A stretch of DNA of 64,000 nt from an uncultured bacterium. Its GTDB lineage: Bacteria; Cyanobacteriota; Vampirovibrionia; Gastranaerophilales; Gastranaerophilaceae. Where the stretch lies: the NCBI GenBank assembly GCA_958366705.1, contig CATXCB010000009.1:1-64000 (forward strand). Direction: 5' to 3'. Shown here piece by piece: positions 23,619 through 32,164 of the stretch (positions are counted from its first letter, which is position 1; every line of letters starts with the position of its first letter). The notes below the pieces were generated by a model. The model was not told where the DNA came from. It ran no database searches and was given only the letters and a program-made list of their open reading frames with translations. A program made the translations under genes and the position numbers.

Positions 23619-25211
23619 ATGAAAGTTTTAATTACAGATAAAATAAATGAATCAGCAGGTAAAATTATTGAAAGAGTTGCTGAGGTAGATTTTTTGCCGA
23701 CAATGACAGAAGATGAATTAATTAAAATTATTCCTCAATATGAAGCTTTGATGGTACGTAGTCAAACAAAAGTTACTGCAAAAATTATTGAAGCTGGTAT
23801 AAATTTAAAGATTATCGGAAGAGCCGGAGTTGGAGTTGATAATATCGATGTTGAAGCTGCAACTCAAAAAGGTATTATTGTTGTAAATTCACCGGATGGT
23901 AATACAATGGCTGCTGCAGAACATACTATTGCTTTAATGCTTGCTATGGCAAGAAATATAGCACCTGCTGCTACTTCTACTAAACAAGGTAAATGGGATC
24001 GTTCTAAATTTACAGGTTGTGAGTTATATAAAAAGACTCTAGGTATAATAGGTTTAGGAAAAATCGGTTCTCATGTTGCTGAAGTAGCCTTAGCTTTAGG
24101 TATGAAACTGGTTGTGTTTGATCCGTTTGCATCAAAAGAAATTGTTGAAAAGATGGGTGCAGATTATGTTTCTTCATTAGATGAATTTTGGGGAAAATGT
24201 GATTTTATAACAGTCCATGTTCCCAAAACTAAAGAAACAATTAATTTAATAAATAAGGATACCATTGCAAAGATGAAAAAGGGGGTTCGTCTTGTTAACT
24301 GTGCACGCGGCGGTATAATAAATGAGCAGGATTTGAAAGAAGCTATTGAAGCAGGACAAGTAGCGGCTGCTGCAATTGACGTTTATGAAAATGAACCAAA
24401 TATTACAGAATGTCCTTTGGTTAATTGTGATGGAAATATTGTACTTACTCCTCACTTGGGCGCAAGCACAGCCGAAGCTCAATTGAATGTAGCAATTGAT
24501 GTTGCAGAACAAATTAAAGAAGTCTTATCAGGTGGCTCAGCATCTTCTGCTGTTAATATTCCATCATTAAGACCTGATAAATTAGAACCAGTGAAAGACT
24601 ATATGGAAATTGCAGAAAATTCAGGTGAACTTTGTATGCAAATTTCAGAAGGTGTTATCAAGTCTATTGAAATTACAGCACAAGGTGATTTAGCAAATCT
24701 TGATATTCAGCCGTTAGAAGTTGCAGTGTTGAAAGGTGCTTTATCTTCCATGTTAGAAGGTGTTAATTATGTTAATGCTCCTATTCTTGCTAAAAAACGC
24801 GGTATTGATATTATATCAACACGTTCTAATGTTAAATGTAATTTTGCAGGTCTTTTAACTATTAAATTGACTACTGATAAAGGTGTGAATGTTGTTTCCG
24901 GAGCTCTTGTTGCAAAAGATATTCCAAGAATAGTTAAAATTAATGACTATGAAACAAGTATTAGACCTCAAAGACACATGTTACTTGTTCCTCACGTGAA
25001 TAAACCTTCAATGATTGCAAAAGTTGCGCAAGTAATTGGGGAAAATAATATTAACATTGGTTCTATGAACGTTGTACAGAAAAATGATAAACACGAAACT
25101 GAATCTATTATGGTTATCAACATTGATTCAGAAGTTCATAACGATGTTCTTAACGAAATTGAAAAAATTGATGGAGTTCATAATCCAAGATATATTAAAT
25201 TGAATGCATAG
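23619..25211 (+). CDS. serA: D-3-phosphoglycerate dehydrogenase
   Basis: This encodes a 530-aa long-form SerA that oxidises 3-phosphoglycerate to 3-phosphohydroxypyruvate, the first step of serine synthesis. Domains in order are the substrate domain (RAGVGVDNIDVEAA), the NAD-binding domain (GIIGLGKIGSHVAEVALALGM), the catalytic end (VLTPHLGASTAEAQ with the active-site His), the ASB domain and a C-terminal ACT domain that usually gives feedback control by serine. AAAGGATGG precedes the ATG. It is the middle gene of the operon. Confidence 0.96.
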   Translation: MKVLITDKINESAGKIIERVAEVDFLPTMTEDELIKIIPQYEALMVRSQTKVTAKIIEAGINLKIIGRAGVGVDNIDVEAATQKGIIVVNSPDGNTMAAAEHTIALMLAMARNIAPAATSTKQGKWDRSKFTGCELYKKTLGIIGLGKIGSHVAEVALALGMKLVVFDPFASKEIVEKMGADYVSSLDEFWGKCDFITVHVPKTKETINLINKDTIAKMKKGVRLVNCARGGIINEQDLKEAIEAGQVAAAAIDVYENEPNITECPLVNCDGNIVLTPHLGASTAEAQLNVAIDVAEQIKEVLSGGSASSAVNIPSLRPDKLEPVKDYMEIAENSGELCMQISEGVIKSIEITAQGDLANLDIQPLEVAVLKGALSSMLEGVNYVNAPILAKKRGIDIISTRSNVKCNFAGLLTIKLTTDKGVNVVSGALVAKDIPRIVKINDYETSIRPQRHMLLVPHVNKPSMIAKVAQVIGENNINIGSMNVVQKNDKHETESIMVINIDSEVHNDVLNEIEKIDGVHNPRYIKLNA

Positions 25212-25234
25212 TATTTAAAAGGATGATTTGACAA

Positions 25235-25855
25235 ATGAGATTAGCAGTTTTTGACTTTGACTCAACATTAATGGATGGTGAAACTTTAGAATTCCTCGCA
25301 GAGCAAATTGGTATAAAAAATGAAGTTAAAGAAATTACGGATAGAGCAATGCGCGGGGAGTTAGACTTTTTTGAAAGTTTACAATATCGAGTTTCGCTAT
25401 TAAAAGGGTTAACAGTTGAAACTGTTAATCAAATTTGTGAATCTTTACCTGTTATGAATGGAGCAGAGGAAGTTATTTCCGGCTTGAAAGATAAAGGCTA
25501 TAAGGTTGTGTGTTTTTCTGGAGGGTTTAAAAATGCAACGGTTCCATTTGTCGAAAAACTTGGATTAGATGCAGACTTTTCTAATATATTACATTCTAAA
25601 GATGGAGTTTTAACAGGGTTTGTTGGCGGGGAAATGATGTTTAATGATAGTAAAGGTGAAATGTTAAAACGCTTACAACGTGTTTTAGGAATTTCACCGG
25701 AAGAGACATTAGTCATTGGAGATGGGGCTAATGATCTGAGTATGTTTAAGTATGCATCAAAGCGTGTGGCATTTTGCGCAAAACCAGTATTAAAAGAAAA
25801 AGCTAACATTATTATTGAAGAAAAAGATTTATCGCTTATTCTTGAAAAAATCTAA
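25235..25855 (+). CDS. serB: Phosphoserine phosphatase-like HAD hydrolase
   Basis: This encodes a 206-aa HAD-superfamily phosphatase of the SerB type: motif I VFDFDSTLMDGE (D7, D9), the cap domain, motif II FSGGF, the conserved Lys region and motif III VIGDGANDLSMF. It would release serine from phosphoserine, completing the pathway with the two upstream genes. It starts 23 bases after serA. Its stop codon is five bases from the stop of the opposing TonB-like gene, with no terminator seen between. Confidence 0.9.
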   Translation: MRLAVFDFDSTLMDGETLEFLAEQIGIKNEVKEITDRAMRGELDFFESLQYRVSLLKGLTVETVNQICESLPVMNGAEEVISGLKDKGYKVVCFSGGFKNATVPFVEKLGLDADFSNILHSKDGVLTGFVGGEMMFNDSKGEMLKRLQRVLGISPEETLVIGDGANDLSMFKYASKRVAFCAKPVLKEKANIIIEEKDLSLILEKI

Positions 25856-25860
25856 TAATT

Positions 25861-26832
25861 TTATGGTGCAAGAATTTTTATTTTTTCAATGTCATTGAAA
25901 TCTGATGGTTTTGTTCTTTTATCAGAGTCTCCGAGTAGTACTATGGCATTTACATTTGCTGTTTCTCGTTTTGAATTCGCCGGAAATACTGTGATATCTT
26001 GATATTCATAGTTTTTAATAAGTTTAGCAATTTTCTCTTTATCTTCATTTAGCAGGTAAGGTGAGCTAACTTTGATATTATATATTCCTCCGGCAGAATT
26101 AACTGTAAACGAGTAGTAGAACCATGAACCTATTGGATATTCATCAAGTTCTTTAATTTGTATACTGTCATCTAGAATTTGATTTACAAAGTTACTTTTC
26201 CATACGTTCCAATCAATATTTTTAACTAAGTATTTGCGTTGTCTTTCTTTTGGAGGTAAAGAGGATGTTTTATTTTTTTGATTTTTTAAATTATTTTTTA
26301 TATTTTGCAAATTTGCTTTTTGTTGTTCATAGTTTGCTAATTGTTTATTTAATTTAGAGTTCTGATTTGTAAAGCTTGAATTCTGGTATCTGTTATTTTG
26401 ATTTCCGAAGTCAACATTTTGTTTTGAATAATTTGTGCCCTGTCTATTTAAGTTAGAGTTTTGATTTTCAAAAGCTGAGTTTTGATGACCGGTATTCTGG
26501 TTATCAAGATTGAATTTTTGACCATCATAATCAATATTTTGGTTAGAGTATCCTGTGTTTTGAAGTTTTGTGTCAGTGTTGTTTAGTTTTAAATTTTTAT
26601 TTTTGATATCAAGATTTTTATTATTAGTTTTAATTTCTTTATTATTAATTGTTGTTTTATTTAAGTTAATTTCAACGTCGTTATTTGCAATGTCTGTGTC
26701 TTCATGATTAATTTTCAAATTCTGATTTGTGAATTGCACTTTTTTTATTTGAGAAGAATTATCTGCTGATAAAACAATAATTGTTATCAGTATAAAAGCT
26801 GTTATTCCAATTATTACAGATAATTTTTGCAT
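25861..26832 (-). CDS. Membrane-anchored Asn/Gln-repeat protein with TonB-like C-terminus
   Basis: This encodes a 323-aa protein. Residues 5-22 are a membrane anchor. Residues about 30-180 are a low-complexity tract of short Asn-rich repeats of six to seven residues (for example NQNxxxxNQ), likely extended or solenoidal in the periplasm. The C-terminal 130 residues resemble a TonB C-terminal domain (YYSFTVNSAGGIYNIKV). It is the third gene of an operon behind the FHA-like and VWA genes. It may pass through or tether to the cell wall and contact the outer membrane; no ExbB/ExbD genes are nearby. Confidence 0.65.
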   Translation of the reverse strand: MQKLSVIIGITAFILITIIVLSADNSSQIKKVQFTNQNLKINHEDTDIANNDVEINLNKTTINNKEIKTNNKNLDIKNKNLKLNNTDTKLQNTGYSNQNIDYDGQKFNLDNQNTGHQNSAFENQNSNLNRQGTNYSKQNVDFGNQNNRYQNSSFTNQNSKLNKQLANYEQQKANLQNIKNNLKNQKNKTSSLPPKERQRKYLVKNIDWNVWKSNFVNQILDDSIQIKELDEYPIGSWFYYSFTVNSAGGIYNIKVSSPYLLNEDKEKIAKLIKNYEYQDITVFPANSKRETANVNAIVLLGDSDKRTKPSDFNDIEKIKILAP

Positions 26833-26847
26833 AATATATTAACCCGA

Positions 26848-28446
26848 TTAATCCAGCATTGATAATAATTCATTGTAGTTGTTAATTTTATACATTGTAG
26901 AGCTTAGCAGGTGAGTTTCTGCAATAAGTAAAGCGGTAGGTACCAATGCGGTAACAAAACTTAGAAACATTCCTTGTATATCAGCTCCGATTTCAGTTAT
27001 AAAGTATGATACGTTCATTGTGAATTCGATTAGAATGATAAAGCAGGCAATGAACATAACAACATTTTTCTCTCTTTTTAGACTATGCATAGAGTCTAGT
27101 CCTAAAACAGTTACACCGTGGCTGTTATAATCATGAAATCCGTCAAATTTGATAATCTCAGAACCTTTAATTTGTTTTGAAATAGTGAAAGCTCTTACAA
27201 ATGAGAAGAATGCAAATATAATCAAAAATGTTGCAAGAACCAGAAATATCGGACTGAATCTTAAACCTGAAATTCTTACCCAGTTTGCAGCTTCCGGGAA
27301 ACAGCTTGCTAGGGTATTTGAAACACCATAAGCCAGGAATGGTGCTGTTAAAAGTCCTATAAATACTTCAATAATCATTCTGAATTGACAGTTTAAAAGA
27401 TTACTTTTTACTGTATTTAATCTATTCTGACTCAATTTATTTACAAAAGTGTGAATAAGATTTCTGTAGCTTTTCATTACAGATTCAAAATCTTCTCTGT
27501 ATTCACAGTTTGTTAACTGGTGGTTGTAATTTTTCAACTGGAACTTAAAGTAACCTCCGCCTACTGCCACTACAGCCAGTGCTCCTGCAAATAATAGTGA
27601 CACGAAAAATGCTGCAGTCTGAAATCCAGGGATTGCTTTATAGTAAAATAAATTGATTGCATATACAATTAACATAAATATTGAAGCAATGAATATAATT
27701 GATTTTTGAGGAATATCAGAATCTCCGTATTTTTTGTTTTGATTAAATTCAAGCAGAGAATATACACCTTGTTTTAAAATCATTGCTATTGCAAATACTA
27801 TTGTTGATATACAAACCAAAAATCCTACATTTGTAGTCAAATTTAAAACCGATGCAGAACTGTCAACTTTTAGACCTAATAAAAAGTTTGTCATTCCAAA
27901 AGCGCATACTAAAGATAATATGATAGTGGCTGTATTCAAAATAAACGATGTTATATTCATGGAACGAATTCCATCTTTTAACTCAGTTATTTTGTATCCT
28001 ATTTCTTTGATAATTGCAATTCTGCTGGTTTCTACATCATTATTAAAAACATCATTTTTATCTGAATTTACTGAGTATGCAGTTGTTTTTGCAGCCGGTT
28101 TATTCATAACTTCAACTTTTGCCTGTTCTTTGTGTTGTGGGGTATTTAATTTTTGAACTGTCTCTGTTTCAAAGTATATAGCATCAGGAAGTTCTGTAAT
28201 ATTTACTGCAAATTTTGCCGGAACTAAAACCTTAGAAAAGTTGTGGTTATTAAAAAATACATCTTTACTGTTATTTGAGTTTACAAGAACATAATTGTTG
28301 TATTTTTGAGTATAAATCAACTTTATTATTGTTTCGTTTTGAATTTCATCAATAATAAAATCGCAATTATTATTGCTGCCAATTGTTATAGCTGCCTTAT
28401 TATCAAATTCTACTTGTTTATCAAGATATTTGATTACTATTTTCAT
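26848..28446 (-). CDS. FHA-like N-terminus plus multi-pass membrane protein
   Basis: This encodes a 532-aa protein. The first 90 residues resemble a forkhead-associated domain (ITIGSNNNCDFIID) but lack the usual Ser-x-x-His phosphothreonine-binding residues. After a linker, about eight hydrophobic segments lie between residues 165 and 520 (for example FILNTATIILSLVCAFGM and IFIASIFMLIVYAINLFYY). AGGAG precedes the ATG. It starts 33 bases after the VWA gene and precedes the TonB-like gene by 15, so the three are probably one operon. Function is unknown. Confidence 0.65.
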   Translation of the reverse strand: MKIVIKYLDKQVEFDNKAAITIGSNNNCDFIIDEIQNETIIKLIYTQKYNNYVLVNSNNSKDVFFNNHNFSKVLVPAKFAVNITELPDAIYFETETVQKLNTPQHKEQAKVEVMNKPAAKTTAYSVNSDKNDVFNNDVETSRIAIIKEIGYKITELKDGIRSMNITSFILNTATIILSLVCAFGMTNFLLGLKVDSSASVLNLTTNVGFLVCISTIVFAIAMILKQGVYSLLEFNQNKKYGDSDIPQKSIIFIASIFMLIVYAINLFYYKAIPGFQTAAFFVSLLFAGALAVVAVGGGYFKFQLKNYNHQLTNCEYREDFESVMKSYRNLIHTFVNKLSQNRLNTVKSNLLNCQFRMIIEVFIGLLTAPFLAYGVSNTLASCFPEAANWVRISGLRFSPIFLVLATFLIIFAFFSFVRAFTISKQIKGSEIIKFDGFHDYNSHGVTVLGLDSMHSLKREKNVVMFIACFIILIEFTMNVSYFITEIGADIQGMFLSFVTALVPTALLIAETHLLSSTMYKINNYNELLSMLD

Positions 28447-28479
28447 TTTATAACTCCTATATTTGGCGAAAGCTTTTTA

Positions 28480-29145
28480 TTATCTTCCTATTGCTGTTAG
28501 AAATCTTCTAAGTGCTTTATTCGATGTGGTTTCTGGTGCAATGATAAGATGTGTTTCTCCCAGTACAGGGGATAAGGTTTCTTTTACGAGGTCCAGTTTT
28601 TCCGGTGCTGCGAATAAAAACATCATTGTAAATTCTCCGGTTTGCTTTTGAACCTGTGCAACATCTTCCGGTAATGTTTGCCAGTTAATTTGTTTATCTA
28701 TGTCACCTTCATTTTCCAAATCTCCAATAACCACAACGGCAGGAATATAACCTTCTTTTTTCATGTTAATAGCATGGTTAAAAGCCTTTTTAATAGACAA
28801 GCCATATGCAGTACCGTATTCATTAGAATCAAATTGGGTAAATTTTTCCATAGATTTTCTTACTTCTGCGCTTGATTGAGGTGAGCCTTCATATATAATA
28901 TATGAATCTTCAGAAACTCTTAAGATTTTTATATGGTCTTCCGGATCAAGCATTGAACATAGTTGGCGTAAAATGCTTTTTTGTGCAGGCAGATTTTTTT
29001 GATTTGATGCAGATGCATCTACAACAAAAATAACTGCAGCTTTGTGGAAATCATCAACTTCAAGTTTTGATAATCCAAAAATACCCAAACCTATTATTAT
29101 TAAAAAACATATTGAAAATATTATAATTTTAATCGTATTATTCAT
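28480..29145 (-). CDS. Membrane-anchored von Willebrand factor A domain protein
   Basis: This encodes a 221-aa protein with one N-terminal membrane segment (residues 5-25) and a VWA domain. The metal-ion-dependent adhesion site looks complete: DASAS (DxSxS), the Thr in EYGTAYG and the Asp in VIGDLENEGD. It heads the three-gene operon. There is no Shine-Dalgarno site; a TG-n-TATTTT element ends seven bases before the ATG, so the mRNA may be leaderless. The domain suggests metal-dependent protein-protein contact at the membrane. Confidence 0.8.
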   Translation of the reverse strand: MNNTIKIIIFSICFLIIIGLGIFGLSKLEVDDFHKAAVIFVVDASASNQKNLPAQKSILRQLCSMLDPEDHIKILRVSEDSYIIYEGSPQSSAEVRKSMEKFTQFDSNEYGTAYGLSIKKAFNHAINMKKEGYIPAVVVIGDLENEGDIDKQINWQTLPEDVAQVQKQTGEFTMMFLFAAPEKLDLVKETLSPVLGETHLIIAPETTSNKALRRFLTAIGR

Positions 29146-29296
29146 ATATTAAAAATATCATAAATTTGATGTAAGCGTAATCATATAAATGAGGGACTTC
29201 TATACAATTTATAGCCAAGCCAAGTATAAAACAATGCCATCGTATTGTTTTTTGAATTTACTGGAGAGCTAGTTGATTTTATGAAATATAATAAAA

Positions 29297-29335
29297 TCAG
29301 AAGTGTAGATTTTATTTTAAAATCTACACTTCTGA
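29297..29335 (-). terminator. Terminator of rubrerythrin gene
   Basis: A perfect 17-bp stem with core CAGAAGTGTAGATTTT and a 5-base loop is followed on the minus strand by a T-rich tract, 27 bases beyond the rubrerythrin stop codon. Apart from this, the 216-base gap before the VWA gene shows nothing clear. Confidence 0.8.
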
Positions 29336-29361
29336 AAGATGTTTATTGGTGGATTTAAAAA

Positions 29362-29898
29362 TTAACCAAAGTATCTTTTTAATAAACCATCAAAACCTTT
29401 ACCATGGCGAGCTTCATCTTTAGCCATTTCATGAACTGTATCATGAATTGCATCATAACCTAATTCTTTAGCTCTTTTAGCAATAGCCAGTTTACCTTCG
29501 CAAGCGCCATGTTCAGCTTCAGCTCTTAATTCAAGGTTTTTCTTAGTTGAATTTGTAACAACTTCACCTAATAGTTCAGCGAATTTTGAAGCATGTTCTG
29601 CTTCTTCAAAAGCATATCTTTTGTAAGCTTCAGCAATTTCAGGATAACCTTCTCTTTCGGCAACTCTAGCCATTGCAAGGTACATACCAACTTCTGTGCA
29701 TTCTCCATTGAAGTGTGCTCTTAAACCTTCCATTACTTCTTTATCTTCGACAACACCATCACCTACATTATGTTCGCAAGCGTATACTTTTTCTCCACCG
29801 CCAATTTCTTTAAATGTAGTAGCTCCGCAAAGAGGGCATTTTTCAGGTGCTTTATCAGCTTCTGTTGACCAACCGCAAACTGTACATACGTATTTCAT
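29362..29898 (-). CDS. Rubrerythrin, reverse type
   Basis: This encodes a 178-aa rubrerythrin with the rubredoxin-like domain first (C5-x2-C8 and C21-x2-C24) and the diiron four-helix domain after it, the order of reverse rubrerythrins in anaerobes. Diiron motifs EAEHASKF and DEARHGKGF are intact. It reduces hydrogen peroxide with electrons from rubredoxin-type partners. The start at 29898 is chosen because AAAGGTGG lies upstream and the protein begins MKYVCTVCGW; a longer frame from 29946 lies over the leader. The promoter carries a symmetric operator. Confidence 0.93.
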   Translation of the reverse strand: MKYVCTVCGWSTEADKAPEKCPLCGATTFKEIGGGEKVYACEHNVGDGVVEDKEVMEGLRAHFNGECTEVGMYLAMARVAEREGYPEIAEAYKRYAFEEAEHASKFAELLGEVVTNSTKKNLELRAEAEHGACEGKLAIAKRAKELGYDAIHDTVHEMAKDEARHGKGFDGLLKRYFG

Positions 29899-29950
29899 AA
29901 TTTTACCACCTTTCTTTTTCCTAAAAGTTTTATATTGTTTTTTCATGCTG

Positions 29951-29979
29951 ATTATAACAAATAAGATTTGTTTTGTAAA
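29951..29979 (-). promoter_or_regulatory. Rubrerythrin promoter with operator in the spacer
   Basis: On the minus strand TTTACA, a 17-base spacer and a consensus TATAAT form a strong promoter. The perfect inverted repeat AACAAAT-AAG-ATTTGTT (29956-29972) fills the spacer, the classical place for a repressor. A peroxide or redox regulator is plausible; the 7-3-7 spacing differs from the PerR box (7-1-7). Confidence 0.7.
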
Positions 29980-30032
29980 GTGGTAATTATTTTCATTTTT
30001 CTTTAAGATTATATTTTGTTATGTGTTTTAGC

Positions 30033-30740
30033 TTAAATATTTGCGCCACCACTATTTTTGATTTTATCAATAACGTTTTTAGAACCTTCAACTTGTTTTG
30101 TGTATTCGAGTACAAATTCTGTTGCTTCCTGATCTCTTGCAATTGCTTCTTTCAATGCTACAATATCTTCCATTGTAAATTTTTTTAACATTTCGTCAGA
30201 ATTATCAACTATAAACTGTTTGAACTTTTTTTGAACACTGTATTCAAATCCAGGTAAGTTTGATTTTATTGAATACCATCTGTAAAAATGGTGCAGCATA
30301 TAGTATTTATCAATTTCACCGTCTCTTAAAATAAACATCGGTTGGGTTTTAAACTTGATTCCTTGACCTGTTATTATAGACAGGTAAAGAGCCGTTATAC
30401 CTTCTTGTTCATAGATAATTCCTTCTTCTTCTTGAATAAATCCTAGAAGTTTATCTGCGTTATTAATTTTGTAAACCGGTGTATTTGCAGCTTTTACGTA
30501 ATTTAGTAGTTCTTCCGGATTGCAGTCAACTTTTTTTATTATTGTTGAAACATTGGTTTTTACAAGTTCTATGAGTTTTTGAGTTTCTGTGTTTAATGTT
30601 ACATTTGCTGCGGTGCCAAAAATAGTTTTAGATGTTTTGTTTGTAAAACTTCTTTTGGTTGTTTTTTTTAGTTTATTTTGTATATTTTTTTCCTGTTGAG
30701 ATAGAAAAAAGTACTTGATTTCTTTAAAAATATTTTTCAT
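30033..30740 (-). CDS. Protein of unknown function, 235 aa
   Basis: This encodes a soluble 235-aa protein that I do not recognise, starting MKNIFKEIKYFFLSQQEKN and rich in Lys and Ile. The central part (IIYEQEGITALYLSIITGQGIKFKTQPMFIL) may be a small alpha/beta domain; the rest looks helical. I chose the ATG at 30740 rather than 30749 because the -10 element TATAAT (30748-30753) overlaps the first one; this makes the mRNA essentially leaderless. It is divergent from the TolC-like gene. Confidence 0.65.
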   Translation of the reverse strand: MKNIFKEIKYFFLSQQEKNIQNKLKKTTKRSFTNKTSKTIFGTAANVTLNTETQKLIELVKTNVSTIIKKVDCNPEELLNYVKAANTPVYKINNADKLLGFIQEEEGIIYEQEGITALYLSIITGQGIKFKTQPMFILRDGEIDKYYMLHHFYRWYSIKSNLPGFEYSVQKKFKQFIVDNSDEMLKKFTMEDIVALKEAIARDQEATEFVLEYTKQVEGSKNVIDKIKNSGGANI

Positions 30741-30747
30741 AGAATGC

Positions 30748-30808
30748 ATTATAGTTTATATTTAGGATAATTTTTACATCTAAATATAGGATTCTTTTAT
30801 GTTATAAT
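30748..30808. promoter_or_regulatory. Divergent leaderless promoters
   Basis: On the minus strand TATAAT (30748-30753) ends seven bases before the ATG at 30740. On the plus strand TGTTATAAT (30800-30808), a perfect extended -10, ends nine bases before the ATG at 30818. Neither gene has a Shine-Dalgarno site. Confidence 0.6.
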
Positions 30809-30817
30809 GGTACTGAT

Positions 30818-32107
30818 ATGAAAAAGCTTATTTTGATAGGAATATTGTGTCTTTATACTCAGCTGGCATCTTTTGGTATTGAGGATGTAAAAAAAGTTTA
30901 TCTTCAGGAAGCCATTGATGCAGCTTTAAAAAATAATATAGATTTGCAAGCTGCGCAGTTAAATATTAATATTGCTAAGAATAATATAAAATCTGCAAAT
31001 CGGCTTCAAAATCCGTCTTTTGATGTTTTTTATAATTTTGGGGCTTCCGGCTGGACTGAACCTAGACAGATCGGTTTAACTGAAACTGTTGAGCTTGCAA
31101 AACGAAAGGCTAGAAAAAATTTAGCTCAATCAAATTTAAAATTAGTAGAAAAGAATCTTGGTTATTCTAAATTCGATTTAAAAATGGATGTGAGAGAGGC
31201 GTATATTAATCTTGTTGCTGCAAAATCTATTCTGGCAACTCTTGAACAGCAAAAGCTGCTTCAAGATGAACTTCTGGATATTGCCCAAAAAAGAGTTAAG
31301 AGCGGTCAGGTTCCGGAAATTGATGTGATTCAGGCTGAAATTGCTCTTAATCAAATGATTACTCAGGTTAATACTGCAAAAGTTAATGTAAAAAGTGCTC
31401 TGACAGAATTTAATAAAATTATCAATGATCCTGAAAATATAACATATGATAGTATGGATAAGATTTTTTCTGAGGAAAATAATTTTACTGAAATGCTGAC
31501 TCCGGCTCCAGATGAATATTTTCCTCCGTTTTCAGAACTGGTTAGTGAAGCGTTGGAAAACAGATATGATATCCAGATAGCAAAACAGCAAATAGATGTC
31601 GCGGAAAAAAATTTAACGGTAATCGCAAGGCAGAGAATTCCTGATATTTCTCTCAGTGGCGGATATGGCTATCAGATGGCAAAGCATACAGATGACGGAC
31701 GATTTAACAGCGGCGGCTATGTTGGTGCTAGTTTGGTGAATATCCCATTATTTTACAATTATTCTCCAGAAATTCAAAATGCGGCATACAAACTTCAGCA
31801 GGCAGAATTAAATTATCAATCTGTTAAAAATAAGGCTATAAAGGATATTAGTGCTGCCTATGATAAGTTTTTAACAGCTGCCGAAAATTTAAAATATTAT
31901 GAATCAAAGATTTTAGTAAGTTCAGAAGAATTAATAGAGGTATCTAAAGCTGCTTATGAATCCGGGAAATCAGATATTACATCACTGATAGTTATGAAAC
32001 AGTCGTATAAATCAATAATTGTAGGCTATACATATGCTCTAGCCGATTATTATAATAGCTGGACGAATTTTTTGAGAGAAGTGAATGATGAAACCTTTGA
32101 TATATAA
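30818..32107 (+). CDS. TolC-family outer membrane efflux protein
   Basis: This encodes a 429-aa outer membrane efflux protein of the TolC/CusC type. Residues 1-20 are a signal peptide (KLILIGILCLYTQLASFG). Two repeated halves each contain long coiled-coil helices and a strand pair (YLQEAIDAALKNNIDLQAAQLNINIAKNNI, later SEALENRYDIQIAKQQIDVAEKNL). No lipobox cysteine is present. No membrane fusion protein or pump gene is adjacent. The start, with no ribosome binding site, is supported by the signal peptide and the promoter just upstream. Confidence 0.9.
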   Translation: MKKLILIGILCLYTQLASFGIEDVKKVYLQEAIDAALKNNIDLQAAQLNINIAKNNIKSANRLQNPSFDVFYNFGASGWTEPRQIGLTETVELAKRKARKNLAQSNLKLVEKNLGYSKFDLKMDVREAYINLVAAKSILATLEQQKLLQDELLDIAQKRVKSGQVPEIDVIQAEIALNQMITQVNTAKVNVKSALTEFNKIINDPENITYDSMDKIFSEENNFTEMLTPAPDEYFPPFSELVSEALENRYDIQIAKQQIDVAEKNLTVIARQRIPDISLSGGYGYQMAKHTDDGRFNSGGYVGASLVNIPLFYNYSPEIQNAAYKLQQAELNYQSVKNKAIKDISAAYDKFLTAAENLKYYESKILVSSEELIEVSKAAYESGKSDITSLIVMKQSYKSIIVGYTYALADYYNSWTNFLREVNDETFDI

Positions 32108-32119
32108 ATTGATAGAATT

Positions 32120-32154
32120 AAAAAAGAGAGTATCATTTCGATACTCTCTTTTTT
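32120..32154. terminator. Terminator between convergent genes
   Basis: The 15-bp stem AAAAAAGAGAGTATC/GATACTCTCTTTTTT with loop ATTTC lies between the TolC-like gene and pepA and works in both directions. Confidence 0.9.
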
Positions 32155-32164
32155 AGCTGTAATA

